From: Campylobacteraceae bacterium
Lineage (GTDB): Bacteria > Campylobacterota > Campylobacteria > Campylobacterales > Sulfurovaceae
DNA length: 64,000 bases
Reading direction: 5' to 3'
Assembly (NCBI GenBank): GCA_027024155.1
Contig: JALVTE010000109.1
Span: 1-64,000 of the forward strand
Made by a program: the position numbers and the translations under genes. Shown piece after piece: positions 8,403 to 16,943 of this stretch; positions within the stretch are counted from its first letter, which is position 1, and every line of letters begins with the position of its first letter. The notes under the pieces were generated by a model. It was not told the origin of the DNA. It made no database searches and was given only the letters and a program-made list of their open reading frames with translations.

Positions 8403-9600
8403 AACCAACTTTTCTAATAAACAAAACCTTCAGATAATTCCCTTCTATAAAATTCTCGTTTACTCTAAAATCTTTAGGCAATGAAAAACTCTCTTCTATT
8501 TTATACTTTATGCCCAAATCTCTAAAAGCTTTATCTACAAATGTTCTAAATTTCATCATACCAAAGTTTGCTGCATTTGTCGAAGCGACTATTACACCAC
8601 CTCTGTTTGTAATGGCAATAATCTCTTTAAGCAGTTTTGTATAATCTTTTGCTGCACTAAATGTACGCTTTTTAGAGCGAGCAAAACTTGGAGGGTCCAC
8701 TACTACCATATCGTAACTCAAACCCTTTCTAAGTGCATATTTAAAGTAATCAAAGACATCTGCAACTACAATTTTTTGCTTATCTAAATCTATACCATTT
8801 ACACTAAATTGCTCTTTAGTTTTTGGCAAAGAGCGTTTTGCCAAATCTACACTTGTTGTCTCTTTTGCTCCACCAAGTGCAGCATACACAGAAAATGCTC
8901 CGGTATAAGAGAATGTATTTAAAAAGACTCGACCATTGGCATATCTGTCTCTTATAGTTTTTCGTACATCTTTTTGGTCTAAAAATACGCCCACCATTGC
9001 ACCATCGTCTAAATATACAGCAAAGTTTACACCATTCTCTTTAACAATTAATGGCTCAGGAGCTTTTTTACCCTCTACAAAATCGCTCTGCGTCCCAACA
9101 TACTGCCCTTTTGCATCAAATCTGCGTTTTTGATACATACCTTTAAACTCTAAACTTTTCCTTAGAGCTTGCAAAATTGTATCTTTAAACTCAAATATTC
9201 CCAAACTGTACCAAGTTACAACTAAAAAACCATCGTAATAATCTACTGTTATGCCCCCTACTCCATCGCCTTCGCCATTAAATAGTCTAAATGCTGTTGT
9301 ATCTCGGCTTTCAAAAAACTCTGTTCTATACTCTATGGCATCTTTAAATTTAGCTTTAAAAAACTCTACATCTATCGACTCACTCTCTTGATAACTTAGA
9401 ACCCAACCTTTGCCTTTGTTTTGTTCTCCATAGTAGGCTTTTGCTATAAACTTGCCTCTGTTGCTATAGAGTTTTAAAATCGAGCCTTGCTTTTTTACAC
9501 CACTCCAATCTTCTATAAATTCACCCAAAATCAGGGGGTAACCATCTTTTAGTTTATCTTCAAACTCTCTTTTTACTACAACTTTTAACTCTTTTGGCAT
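8401..9600 (-). CDS. RlmI/RlmK-like class I rRNA methyltransferase
   Basis: A 399-residue SAM-dependent methyltransferase of COG1092. An N-terminal PUA-like RNA-binding region (1-75) is followed by a Rossmann domain with NTFSYTGAFSVYAALGGA (SAM motif I, about 228-245) and VVDPPSFARS (catalytic motif IV). E. coli RlmI methylates C5 of a 23S rRNA cytosine; the exact target here is inferred. The ATG overlaps the end of ycaO by 16 bp, so the two are coupled. Both are linked to ribosome modification. Confidence 0.85.
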   Translation of the reverse strand: MPKELKVVVKREFEDKLKDGYPLILGEFIEDWSGVKKQGSILKLYSNRGKFIAKAYYGEQNKGKGWVLSYQESESIDVEFFKAKFKDAIEYRTEFFESRDTTAFRLFNGEGDGVGGITVDYYDGFLVVTWYSLGIFEFKDTILQALRKSLEFKGMYQKRRFDAKGQYVGTQSDFVEGKKAPEPLIVKENGVNFAVYLDDGAMVGVFLDQKDVRKTIRDRYANGRVFLNTFSYTGAFSVYAALGGAKETTSVDLAKRSLPKTKEQFSVNGIDLDKQKIVVADVFDYFKYALRKGLSYDMVVVDPPSFARSKKRTFSAAKDYTKLLKEIIAITNRGGVIVASTNAANFGMMKFRTFVDKAFRDLGIKYKIEESFSLPKDFRVNENFIEGNYLKVLFIRKVG

Positions 9601-11201
9601 TTTTTACTCTCCAACAAATCGTATAGTTTTACAATATTATGATACTTCTTATCTAACTCTAAATCTATCAAATCATCTTTTAACTCTAATATATTTTTAG
9701 CTCTCATAACTAAATCTCGACCAAATAACATATATAAAGCATCTTTAAAATTCTCAAAATCTAAGCCCTCATTTTGCATCTTTATAAGCTCAGAAATTAC
9801 TAAATGCTCTTTCTTATCGCTAAATTCCAGTAAAGAGATAGCCATATCTAAATCGCCATTTCGCAAATATTGTTGAGCTTTAAACTCTAACATACTAAAG
9901 CTATTTTTAAACACTACCCCAATATATTTTGCCACATCTATACTATCATCTAAATGCTCGCACTCTTGCAGTATCTCTTCGGCTTCATACTCTTTATAAT
10001 TTAGCACCATATCTCGTAAGAATTTAGCTCGGTTTTTATTTTCGTAAATTAACTCATCTATCTCATAAACTTCGCTAAAATTTGGCACAACAATTTGGCA
10101 AGTATAAAAGCCCAAATAGTCGTAATCTCGTATATAGACTTCTCTATTTTGCTCTGTAATTATATTAAGCAGATAGTTATATTCATCCTCTATACCACTA
10201 CCACTGTAATTAAACTTGCTATACTCAAAACTCTTAACACTGCTTAAAAACTGTAAACCCATTTTGCCATTACTATCTATAAAATGCGACTCTAAATTAA
10301 AACTACTTGCAACTTGTTCGCTATCAAAAGTTGGAATTTCAAAGCCCGTTAGGGAGTTTAAATCTCTACCCTGCATAAGCTCGGTTAATGTACGCTCTAG
10401 TGCCACTTGCAAAATAGGGTGTGCCCCAAACGAGACAAACAAAGAGCCATCGGCTTTGTTTATTAAGGCAATAGCAACTACAGGATAGATACCACCAAGC
10501 GATGCATCTAAAACCAAAACTTCAAAACCTGCCTCTTTTAGCTTACCAACACCACTACTCACTACATCATACTGCTTTATTACAGTAGCTGGAAACTCTG
10601 GTAGTGCATATCCATTTTTAATAATTTCAAACTTTACATACCGCTCTATTATCTCACTAAGTGCCTGAACTCTTGCCTCTAGCTTTGTATTACCTGCTGC
10701 TAAGCCATTACTTACATACAAATTTTGCAATACATTTACAGGAAAGTTCTCTACTTCTGATGTTATAGCATTTACAAATGGTAGGGCTATTACTTTGTCA
10801 TAATAATCACTATTAAAATCTATAAAATCTTCGAAGCCAAGCTCGCCATTTGGGTTATATATCGCCTCTAATTTAGGGCTTAGATAACTCTCTTCACTAA
10901 GTAGCACCTCATCTGTGTAGTGTTCTCTATTTTGCAAATAAAAGTCGATAAAAAAGTTATTACTCTGTAATCTTTCGATAAACTCCCCCAAAGCACTAGC
11001 TCTGCACGATTTTTTGCACACACCTTTACCATTAGAGTAAACATACTCTGGGGCATCTTTGTAAGCTAAATTTACAGAGTAACAGTTAGGCACAGGATTT
11101 AGCAAACCACTAAAAAGAGTATCGCAACCAAGCCCTTGTAAAATAGCTTCCATTCGCTTAATAGATGTCTCTAGTGGTGCCTCTTTAGATAGATAATTCA
11201 T
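9585..11201 (-). CDS. ycaO: YcaO-domain protein (E. coli YcaO type)
   Basis: A 538-residue YcaO-superfamily protein, a fold that activates amide backbones with ATP. The N terminus (APLETSIKRMEAIL) and GKGVCKKSCRASALGEFIERL around 64-84 match the non-azoline E. coli YcaO group, which helps RimO in beta-methylthiolation of ribosomal protein S12. The C-terminal third is helical and repeat-like, as in E. coli YcaO. No precursor peptide or dehydrogenase is nearby, which argues against a RiPP cluster. The coupled downstream gene is an rRNA-type methyltransferase, consistent with a ribosome-modification role. Confidence 0.85.
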   Translation of the reverse strand: MNYLSKEAPLETSIKRMEAILQGLGCDTLFSGLLNPVPNCYSVNLAYKDAPEYVYSNGKGVCKKSCRASALGEFIERLQSNNFFIDFYLQNREHYTDEVLLSEESYLSPKLEAIYNPNGELGFEDFIDFNSDYYDKVIALPFVNAITSEVENFPVNVLQNLYVSNGLAAGNTKLEARVQALSEIIERYVKFEIIKNGYALPEFPATVIKQYDVVSSGVGKLKEAGFEVLVLDASLGGIYPVVAIALINKADGSLFVSFGAHPILQVALERTLTELMQGRDLNSLTGFEIPTFDSEQVASSFNLESHFIDSNGKMGLQFLSSVKSFEYSKFNYSGSGIEDEYNYLLNIITEQNREVYIRDYDYLGFYTCQIVVPNFSEVYEIDELIYENKNRAKFLRDMVLNYKEYEAEEILQECEHLDDSIDVAKYIGVVFKNSFSMLEFKAQQYLRNGDLDMAISLLEFSDKKEHLVISELIKMQNEGLDFENFKDALYMLFGRDLVMRAKNILELKDDLIDLELDKKYHNIVKLYDLLESKKCQKS

Positions 11202-11222
11202 TTTCTCACTTTTTTATTTTTT

Positions 11223-11373
11223 GGTGTGGTAAGGGTACAGCACACTACACTCTTAATAATTTGGTCGGTGTAAACTGCAATGCCAATAAATTAAGCTTTT
11301 AAATGTGCAGTGAGGGCACTGCACCCTACAGTAAAGTCAATTTTATCGTAGGGTGTGGTACCCTTACCACACC
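11223..11373. repeat. REP-like palindromes, inverted pair plus a middle copy
   Basis: Three GTAG-headed palindromes lie in the ycaO-recG gap. An inverted copy is at 11223-11248 (reading GTAGTGTGCTGTACCC on the minus strand), another at 11305-11329 (GTGCAGTGAGGGCACTGCAC followed by CCTAC), and a forward copy at 11348-11373 (GTAGGGTGTGGTACCCTTAC and onward). The first and third form a head-out inverted pair, as in REPIN elements. Confidence 0.75.
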
Positions 11374-11451
11374 AAAAGATCCTTAATTCAATAGCATTGC
11401 ACTAAACCGACATTACAACTTCTGCTCTCAACAAATCATAAAGTACCCTAC

Positions 11452-11559
11452 ACCGTCACTCTGAGTAAAGCGAAGAGTCTAGCCAAAATTGACAAGGCAT
11501 AGAATTTACTCTACAATTTAAACTAGATTCTTCACATCCGTTCAGAATGACGGCGATGG
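11452..11559. repeat. CGTCATTCTGA-type palindromic element, copy 3
   Basis: Inverted arms ACCGTCACTCTGAGTAAAGC..GAAGAGTCTAG and CTAGATTCTTCAC..TTCAGAATGACGGCG, matching the inner arms of the elements at 342-457 and 32372-32484 but with a different loop sequence and no outer repeats. It lies in the ycaO-recG gap next to REP-like and heptad repeats. Confidence 0.75.
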
Positions 11560-11560
11560 C

Positions 11561-11588
11561 AACTTCCAACTTCAAACTTCAAACTTCA
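11561..11588. repeat. Heptameric tandem array (AACTTCA x4)
   Basis: Four exact-phase 7-bp units (AACTTCC, AACTTCA x3) between the palindromic element and the REP that ends recG. Confidence 0.8.
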
Positions 11589-11592
11589 CACT

Positions 11593-11612
11593 GGTCAGTA
11601 AACCGACCCTAC
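11593..11612 (-). repeat. REP-like palindrome overlapping the recG stop codon
   Basis: On the minus strand it reads GTAGGGTCGGTTTACTGACC, a GTAG head followed by an imperfect palindrome. The recG stop codon TAG is the TAG of this head. The same palindrome type (GGTCGGTAAACCGACC) recurs at 57070-57089. Confidence 0.7.
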
Positions 11613-13429
11613 CTTAATGCAATCTTGCTAACTCTCTCTTTTGCCTGAGCAATTATAGCCTCGTCTTGGCTTAAATCTAGCCATTTAAAGGCTTCGCCAC
11701 TTTGCGTTACACCATCTAGTAAATCTCCACTATTTCGGTATTTTAAATCTAGCATAGCAATTTTAAAGCCATCTAGTGTTTGGCTAAACTCTTCTAACCT
11801 TTTTGGTGGCGTTTTTGCATTTGTATATAAGAAGCAGTGGCTCTCTAGCCCCTGACGCCCTACTCTTCCACGCAGTTGATGCAAAGTTGCCAAACCAAAG
11901 CGTTCTGCTCCTACAATTACTATTGTAGTTAGTCTAGGCAAGGATATTCCTACCTCTATAACCGTAGTCGATAGCAAAATATTCCCCTTATCTCTAAACT
12001 CTAACAACACTTCATCTTTTGCTTTGTCTTTACCATGGGTTACATATACATTTTCAAACTTTTTCTGCCAATATGCAGTTGCCTCTGTTAGAGATGTATA
12101 TGGCACTTCATCGCTAGGCTCTACTAGTGGATAGACTATTAATATCTGATGCTCTTGCTCAATTTCGCTCTCTATATGCTCCAATAAAGCATTAAAGTCG
12201 GCTTTGCCTATTATATGTGTCTCTATCAGCTTTTTAAATGGTAGCATCTTTATAGTAGTTATATCTATCAACTCGCTCTCAATCATCGCTTGCGTTCTAG
12301 GTATTGGGGTTGCTGAAAATTGCAAAAAGTGGGGGCTGTTTTCACCCTGTTTGCTAAGAGCATCTAGCATAGCTCTCTGCCCTGCTCCAAAACGGTGTTG
12401 CTCGTCTATCATAACCAAAGAGGCTTTTGGTAAGTCATCTTTATAAAGCAGTGCATGCGTTCCTATTATAAAGTCTGCTTTTGTATAGTCGCCATCGCTG
12501 TTTTTTTGTGTAACCAGAGCCAAATTTAAAAAGTTAGATAGATACTTAGTAGCCTCTTCATATAGCTGATTAGCAAGTAAAGAGGTAGGAGCCATTAAAA
12601 TAGATTTATCTTTGCCAGCAATCATAGCCGAAGCAAGTATTACCATAGTTTTACCACTACCTACATCACCTATAATAATTCTTTTAGCCGCCTTTTGGCT
12701 ACTTGCTAAATCATTCTTAACCTCTTGTATCGCTTTTAACTGGTCGTCCGTTAGTGTAAATGGCAAGCTCTCAATAAATGGCAAAGCAGATCCATTTAAA
12801 GATTTTATTGGCTTATTAGTCACCCGTTTTCTTCGCATTTTTGCTAAGTGGCTATACGCCTCTACCGATTTAAGTGCAAAGATAATACTCTCTATATACT
12901 CACCTTCACTCTTTACTTCGCTAATAGTTTTTGGAAAGTGCAACTTTAAAAGGGCATCTACTTCATTTGGTAACAATCCCGCAGAGTATAGACTCTCGCT
13001 AGTTATATACTTTTTTATTAAAGCTCTAATTTCGCTCTGTTTTAAAACAGTTTTATATTTTGGTGTAATCTCTCCAAAACTCTTTAGAGATTTTGGTTGC
13101 GAAATTTGCAAAGCCCCTCTAAAGTAACCAACTCTTCCGTTAATTACATGCTCGCTACCAACACTAAAAAGCTTCAGATGATAAGGTGTAGTTCTAAAAA
13201 ATATAGCACTAGCTTGTGTATTAAAATCAACTAAATTAAGTTTAATATGCAGTCGCCCACCAAATGTAGAACTACCCACTACAGTAGCCCTAGCAACTAA
13301 GTTAGAGCCATCTTTTATCTCTTTGCTAAGTGTAGTATCTTCGTAACTTGTAGGAATAGTAAGAGCCAAATCTAGCAGAGTTCGCTTTTTTAACTTTTTT
13401 AAAAGTGTTATATCTTTTGGCTCAAACAT
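11609..13429 (-). CDS. recG: ATP-dependent DNA helicase RecG
   Basis: A superfamily 2 helicase for replication-fork reversal and branch migration. The N-terminal wedge/OB domain (about 1-200) is shortened relative to E. coli RecG (693 residues), as is usual in Campylobacterota. Walker A is GDVGSGKT, motif II is MIDEQHRFGAGQR with the RecG-typical DEQH, motif III is FSATPIPRT, and motif VI is QLRGRVGRQG. At 606 residues it looks complete, though its stop codon lies in a REP-like repeat. It is probably co-transcribed after the M16 gene 17 bp upstream. Confidence 0.95.
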   Translation of the reverse strand: MFEPKDITLLKKLKKRTLLDLALTIPTSYEDTTLSKEIKDGSNLVARATVVGSSTFGGRLHIKLNLVDFNTQASAIFFRTTPYHLKLFSVGSEHVINGRVGYFRGALQISQPKSLKSFGEITPKYKTVLKQSEIRALIKKYITSESLYSAGLLPNEVDALLKLHFPKTISEVKSEGEYIESIIFALKSVEAYSHLAKMRRKRVTNKPIKSLNGSALPFIESLPFTLTDDQLKAIQEVKNDLASSQKAAKRIIIGDVGSGKTMVILASAMIAGKDKSILMAPTSLLANQLYEEATKYLSNFLNLALVTQKNSDGDYTKADFIIGTHALLYKDDLPKASLVMIDEQHRFGAGQRAMLDALSKQGENSPHFLQFSATPIPRTQAMIESELIDITTIKMLPFKKLIETHIIGKADFNALLEHIESEIEQEHQILIVYPLVEPSDEVPYTSLTEATAYWQKKFENVYVTHGKDKAKDEVLLEFRDKGNILLSTTVIEVGISLPRLTTIVIVGAERFGLATLHQLRGRVGRQGLESHCFLYTNAKTPPKRLEEFSQTLDGFKIAMLDLKYRNSGDLLDGVTQSGEAFKWLDLSQDEAIIAQAKERVSKIALR

Positions 13430-13446
13430 AGGTTTAACTCTAAACC

Positions 13447-14730
13447 TTATTTTTTATCGGTAACTATAAAGAAGCTAAGCTTCCCAATTTCGCTATGCTC
13501 TTTTATAAACTTATTTAAATCTTCTAGCTTCAAATTCTTAATAATATCTAGCTCTTCTTTGCTAAAGCCAAGCCCTGCACCACTATAGTATTCGTTAAAT
13601 GCTCTGGAAACTCTTTGGTTTAGCGTTTCTACTCTTAATGGCTCACTTCCCAAGTAATACTTTTTAGCAGCCTCTAGCTCCTCTTTTGTAACACCATTTT
13701 TAATAAAGTTATTAATTACACTCTTTACAACATCAATAGCCTCTTTTTGAGTCTTTAATTTAGTTTGTAAATAACCTGTAAAATAACTGTTTGTTTTATT
13801 TACTACAAATCGACTATATGCAGAGTATGCTAAACCTCTTTTTACACGCACCTCTTCCATAAGTCGGCTACCAAAACCACTACTTCCTAAAATAAATGAA
13901 GCAACTTTTCCTATTACTCTATCTTTATTGCTAATATCCATACTGTATGGTGCACCAAAATAGATATATGCCTGCTTAGTATCTTTGGCTACCTTTTTTG
14001 TCTGCTCCTTATCGCTAGCACTAATTTTTGCTATTGCTTCTACCTTGCCACGCTTAAGTGTAGAGGCAAATTTTTTAGCTATTTTTTTAACTTCATCTTC
14101 GCTAAAATCCCCACCCACAACTACTATCAAATTATCTAAAAACAGATGAGAATTTATATAATCTTTTGCATCTGCCAATTTTAAAGAGCTTATAGACTCT
14201 TTTGTACCAAGTCTAGGATTTGCCAAAGCTGTGCCGGCAAAAAGTTCACCCTTAAGACCATTACTTGCAATATAGTCAAAATCATCACTCTTGCTTGTAA
14301 GAGTTGCTAATCGTCTTGCTACAACCTTTTTAAATGTATCTTCTTTGTAATTTGGCTCTTTTAAAAGCTCTAGCAACTTATCTAAGCCATAGTTAAACTG
14401 CTCTTTTATACTATCGATTGTAAATACAAATGTCTCGTTACCTGCATTTGCACTAAACTCTATAGCTCTGTTTTCCAACTCTTTAGCAAACTCTACAGAA
14501 CCTTTGCTCGCTGTACCTTCATTTAGTAAATCTGCCGACAAAGATACTAGCCCAGCCTTTTTACTAGCCAACACCCCACTATCTCTAAAAATAAACTCTA
14601 CAGTAGTTAGTGGCAAGCGGTTATCTTTTTCAAAAACTATTGGAACATCCACTCCATTAACATTAACTTTTAGCACAGTTGCTGCCATTAGGTATCCTTG
14701 TAGTATAAATATTAGTATAACTTTTTTCAT
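13447..14730 (-). CDS. M16-family peptidase homologue lacking the zinc motif
   Basis: A 427-residue protein with a cleavable signal (MKKVILIFILQGYLMAA) and the two-lobed M16 insulinase fold. The C-terminal signature FGSRLMEEVRVKRGLAYSAYS is well preserved. The HxxEH zinc-binding motif expected near residue 65 is absent: the corresponding stretch reads SLSADLLNEG. It is therefore probably not an active protease by itself. M16B enzymes often pair an active with an inactive subunit, and no active partner is in the window. It lies upstream of recG and downstream of mqnC on the same strand, after a strong terminator. Confidence 0.8.
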   Translation of the reverse strand: MKKVILIFILQGYLMAATVLKVNVNGVDVPIVFEKDNRLPLTTVEFIFRDSGVLASKKAGLVSLSADLLNEGTASKGSVEFAKELENRAIEFSANAGNETFVFTIDSIKEQFNYGLDKLLELLKEPNYKEDTFKKVVARRLATLTSKSDDFDYIASNGLKGELFAGTALANPRLGTKESISSLKLADAKDYINSHLFLDNLIVVVGGDFSEDEVKKIAKKFASTLKRGKVEAIAKISASDKEQTKKVAKDTKQAYIYFGAPYSMDISNKDRVIGKVASFILGSSGFGSRLMEEVRVKRGLAYSAYSRFVVNKTNSYFTGYLQTKLKTQKEAIDVVKSVINNFIKNGVTKEELEAAKKYYLGSEPLRVETLNQRVSRAFNEYYSGAGLGFSKEELDIIKNLKLEDLNKFIKEHSEIGKLSFFIVTDKK

Positions 14731-14768
14731 CTTTTCATCCTTGCAGGAAAGCTAGAAGCTATCTTATT

Positions 14769-14803
14769 AGCTTTAAGCTTTTTGCTTTACGCCTTTAGCT
14801 TAT
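14769..14803. repeat. Heptameric array (AGCTTTA x5)
   Basis: Five in-phase 7-bp units (AGCTTTA, AGCTTTT, TGCTTTA, CGCCTTT, AGCTTAT). The stretch is nearly the reverse complement of the array at 16775-16809. It ends inside the mqnC terminator stem. Confidence 0.7.
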
Positions 14804-14829
14804 TAAAGCCCAAAAAAGGGCTTTAATAA
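14800..14829 (-). terminator. Terminator of the kdsA-ribH-nusB-mqnC unit
   Basis: A perfect 12-bp stem (TTATTAAAGCCC with GGGCTTTAATAA) with a six-base homopolymer loop, overlapping the mqnC stop codon. It is the strongest hairpin in this stretch and separates mqnC from the M16 gene. Confidence 0.75.
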
Positions 14830-15893
14830 TATCTTTCCAAAATCTCATAAGCTGTATTTCTTTTAGCTGGCTTCTCGCCAACATCTTTAATTAATGCTAT
14901 CATCTCTTGCTGATTCATAGAGTTTGCTGCACCTGCTGCAGATACAACATTCTCTTCCATCATGGTACTTCCTAAATCGTTTGCACCCCAATTTAGAGCC
15001 ATCTGTCCAATGTAGCTACCTTGTGTAACCCAAGAGCTTTGAATATTTGGTACATTATCTAAAAACAGTCTTGCAACCGCAAGCAGTCTTAAGTATCTAT
15101 TAGAGCTCTGCTTCTTTATCTCTGGGTGTTTTTCCATCAGGGCTGTATTTTTACCCTGAAAGCTCCACATAATAAATGCTCTAAAACCGCCTGTTTTATC
15201 TTGCAAGCGTCTTATTTCATCAAAATGCTCTACTATATCTTCGTCGCTCTCTACAGTTCCATACATCATAGTTGCAGTCGATTTAATACCAAGTTTGTGT
15301 GCCTCTTCGTGCACCTCTAGCCAAGTATCTTTATCTAACTTTTTTGGTGCTATTATATCGCGTACTTTATCGCTTAAAATCTCAGCACCAGCTCCTGGAA
15401 TTGAGCTTAAACCTTTAGCATGCAGTCTTTCTAAAACCTCTTTTATCGAAATATCAGAGCGTCTTGCAATATAATCTATCTCAATCGCACTAAAGCCGTG
15501 AATTGTAACTTGCGGATACTTATTATGAATATGCTCTACTAAATCTTCGTACCACTCTATCTCTAATTTTGGGTGTACACCACCTTGAAATAGGATTTGC
15601 GTTCCTCCAATAGCAATTAGCTCATCTATCTTTTTATCGATTTCATCAAAAGTTAAAATATATGCATCTTCATCTTTTTCGTGGCGATAAAAGGCACAAA
15701 AGTCACAATCTACCCAACAGATATTTGTATAGTTAATGTTTCTATCTACAACAAAAGTTGTAACACCTTTAGGGTGGAGTTGCTTCTTCTTAGCATACGC
15801 TAAGCGACCAAGCTCTTTTAAGTCGGCATTTTTAATTAAATCTACCGCCTCTTGCTTTGTTAGCCTTTTGTTTAAATCTAACTCTAAACCCAA
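14823..15893 (-). CDS. mqnC: Cyclic dehypoxanthine futalosine synthase MqnC
   Basis: A radical SAM enzyme of the futalosine menaquinone pathway that cyclises dehypoxanthine futalosine. The cluster motif is C-x3-C-x2-C at Cys59, Cys63 and Cys66 (CWVDCDFCAF), followed by FQGGVHPKLEIEWYED, GFSAIEIDYI and the C-terminal GSTMMEENVVSAAGA, all typical of MqnC/MqnE. A length of 356 and this signature favour MqnC over MqnE. The futalosine route is the one Campylobacterota use. It starts 4 bp after nusB and ends in a strong terminator. Confidence 0.92.
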   Translation of the reverse strand: MGLELDLNKRLTKQEAVDLIKNADLKELGRLAYAKKKQLHPKGVTTFVVDRNINYTNICWVDCDFCAFYRHEKDEDAYILTFDEIDKKIDELIAIGGTQILFQGGVHPKLEIEWYEDLVEHIHNKYPQVTIHGFSAIEIDYIARRSDISIKEVLERLHAKGLSSIPGAGAEILSDKVRDIIAPKKLDKDTWLEVHEEAHKLGIKSTATMMYGTVESDEDIVEHFDEIRRLQDKTGGFRAFIMWSFQGKNTALMEKHPEIKKQSSNRYLRLLAVARLFLDNVPNIQSSWVTQGSYIGQMALNWGANDLGSTMMEENVVSAAGAANSMNQQEMIALIKDVGEKPAKRNTAYEILERYY

Positions 15894-15896
15894 AGG

Positions 15897-16292
15897 CTAC
15901 TCCTTGCCTATAGCATCTAACACACCATTAATAAATTGGTGCGATTTATCATCTGCTAACTCTTTTGCAAGCTCAATCGCTTCGTTAATTACAATAGATT
16001 TATTGTTTTTATCTACCACAATTTCATAAGCCGCTAATCTTAAAATTGCTCTCTCTATCTTGCCTAGCTCATCAAAATCCCACTCTTTTAAATGCTTTTT
16101 GATAGCTTCATCTATCACATCTAAATTATCAACAGTACCTTTAAAAAGCTTTGCAGAGAACTCTCTCTGTTTATTACGAATTTTCTTCTCTTCTAAAATC
16201 TCTTCGAAAAATTTACTAATATCTTCATTGCCTAAATCGTATGCATACAGCAAGCCTACTACAGCTGCTCTTGCTTGGTGTCTTGTTGCCAT
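15897..16292 (-). CDS. nusB: Transcription antitermination factor NusB
   Basis: A 131-residue all-helical NusB that, with NusE (S10), binds boxA RNA in rRNA antitermination. Recognisable features are [21 protein letters not shown] at the N terminus and ERAILRLAAYEI with INEAIELAKELADDKSHQFINGVLD at the C terminus. The ATG overlaps the ribH stop by 1 bp; ribH-nusB is a common bacterial pair. Confidence 0.95.
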   Translation of the reverse strand: MATRHQARAAVVGLLYAYDLGNEDISKFFEEILEEKKIRNKQREFSAKLFKGTVDNLDVIDEAIKKHLKEWDFDELGKIERAILRLAAYEIVVDKNNKSIVINEAIELAKELADDKSHQFINGVLDAIGKE

Positions 16293-16759
16293 TAATTAAG
16301 CTCTCCATATAGGTTTATCATCTCTATTAAGCTACCCATTGCTTCGGCACCTTTGTTTCCAGCTTTCGTACCGGCTCTCTCGATTGCTTGCTCTATGCTA
16401 TCAACAGTTAATACACCAAAGCTTACAGGTTTACCATGCTTTAGTGCCATATTTGCAACACCTTTAGTCGCCTCTGCCGATACATAATCAAAGTGTGGCG
16501 TAGCCCCTCTAATTACTGCACCTAAACAACATACCGCATCGTACTTACCACTTGCAAGTGCTTTATCTAACGCAAACGGAATCTCAAACGCACCTGGTAC
16601 TAAGATTAAATCTAAATCTTTCTCATCCCCACCATGTCTAGCATAAAAATCTTTTGCACCCTCTACTAAACGGTCTGTAATAAAGTGGTTAAACCTTGCA
16701 CTTATAATTGCAACCTTTTTACTCTTATCTACTTGAATGTTACCTTCTACTATATTCAT
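16292..16759 (-). CDS. ribH: 6,7-dimethyl-8-ribityllumazine synthase
   Basis: The penultimate enzyme of riboflavin synthesis, 155 residues, forming a pentamer or icosahedral shell. Motifs are [17 protein letters not shown] (substrate pocket), [31 protein letters not shown] with the catalytic histidine, and [23 protein letters not shown]. It is followed with 1-bp overlap by nusB. Upstream of it lies a repeat-rich gap and kdsA. Confidence 0.96.
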   Translation of the reverse strand: MNIVEGNIQVDKSKKVAIISARFNHFITDRLVEGAKDFYARHGGDEKDLDLILVPGAFEIPFALDKALASGKYDAVCCLGAVIRGATPHFDYVSAEATKGVANMALKHGKPVSFGVLTVDSIEQAIERAGTKAGNKGAEAMGSLIEMINLYGELN

Positions 16760-16774
16760 ACTTTTCCTTTCTTT

Positions 16775-16809
16775 TTTAAGCTAAAAGCGTAAAGCCAAAA
16801 GCTTAAAGC
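16775..16809. repeat. Heptameric array (TAAAAGC type x5)
   Basis: Units TTTAAGC, TAAAAGC, GTAAAGC, CAAAAGC and TTAAAGC in exact 7-bp phase, between ribH and kdsA. It is the reverse-complement form of the unit in the arrays at 14769 and 16860. Confidence 0.75.
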
Positions 16810-16859
16810 TAATAAAGTAGCTTCGCTTCCTTTTTTATAAAAGGTGAAACCACAAATTT

Positions 16860-16887
16860 AGCTTTAAGCTTCAGGCTTTAAGCTTTT
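16860..16887. repeat. Heptameric array (AGCTTTA x4)
   Basis: Units AGCTTTA, AGCTTCA, GGCTTTA and AGCTTTT in phase. Because the array 50 bp to the left carries the reverse-complement unit, the two can pair as arms of a large hairpin. Confidence 0.75.
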
Positions 16888-16908
16888 TAAAATGCTACAA
16901 AGTCGCAC

Positions 16909-16943
16909 CACTAATCACTAACAACTAACCCCTAATCACTATT
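16909..16943. repeat. Heptameric array (CACTAAY x5)
   Basis: Units CACTAAT, CACTAAC, AACTAAC, CCCTAAT and CACTATT in phase. The last unit runs into the 3' end of kdsA, whose stop codon lies at 16939-16941. Confidence 0.75.

Noticed and set aside
9585-11201. YcaO as part of a thiazole/oxazole peptide (RiPP) cluster
   Set aside because: No precursor peptide, dehydrogenase, transporter or leader-binding domain nearby; the sequence fits the E. coli-type YcaO.
12612-13127. 171-residue plus-strand ORF inside recG
   Set aside because: Antisense to the RecG N-terminal and motor region; no ribosome-binding site or recognisable domain.
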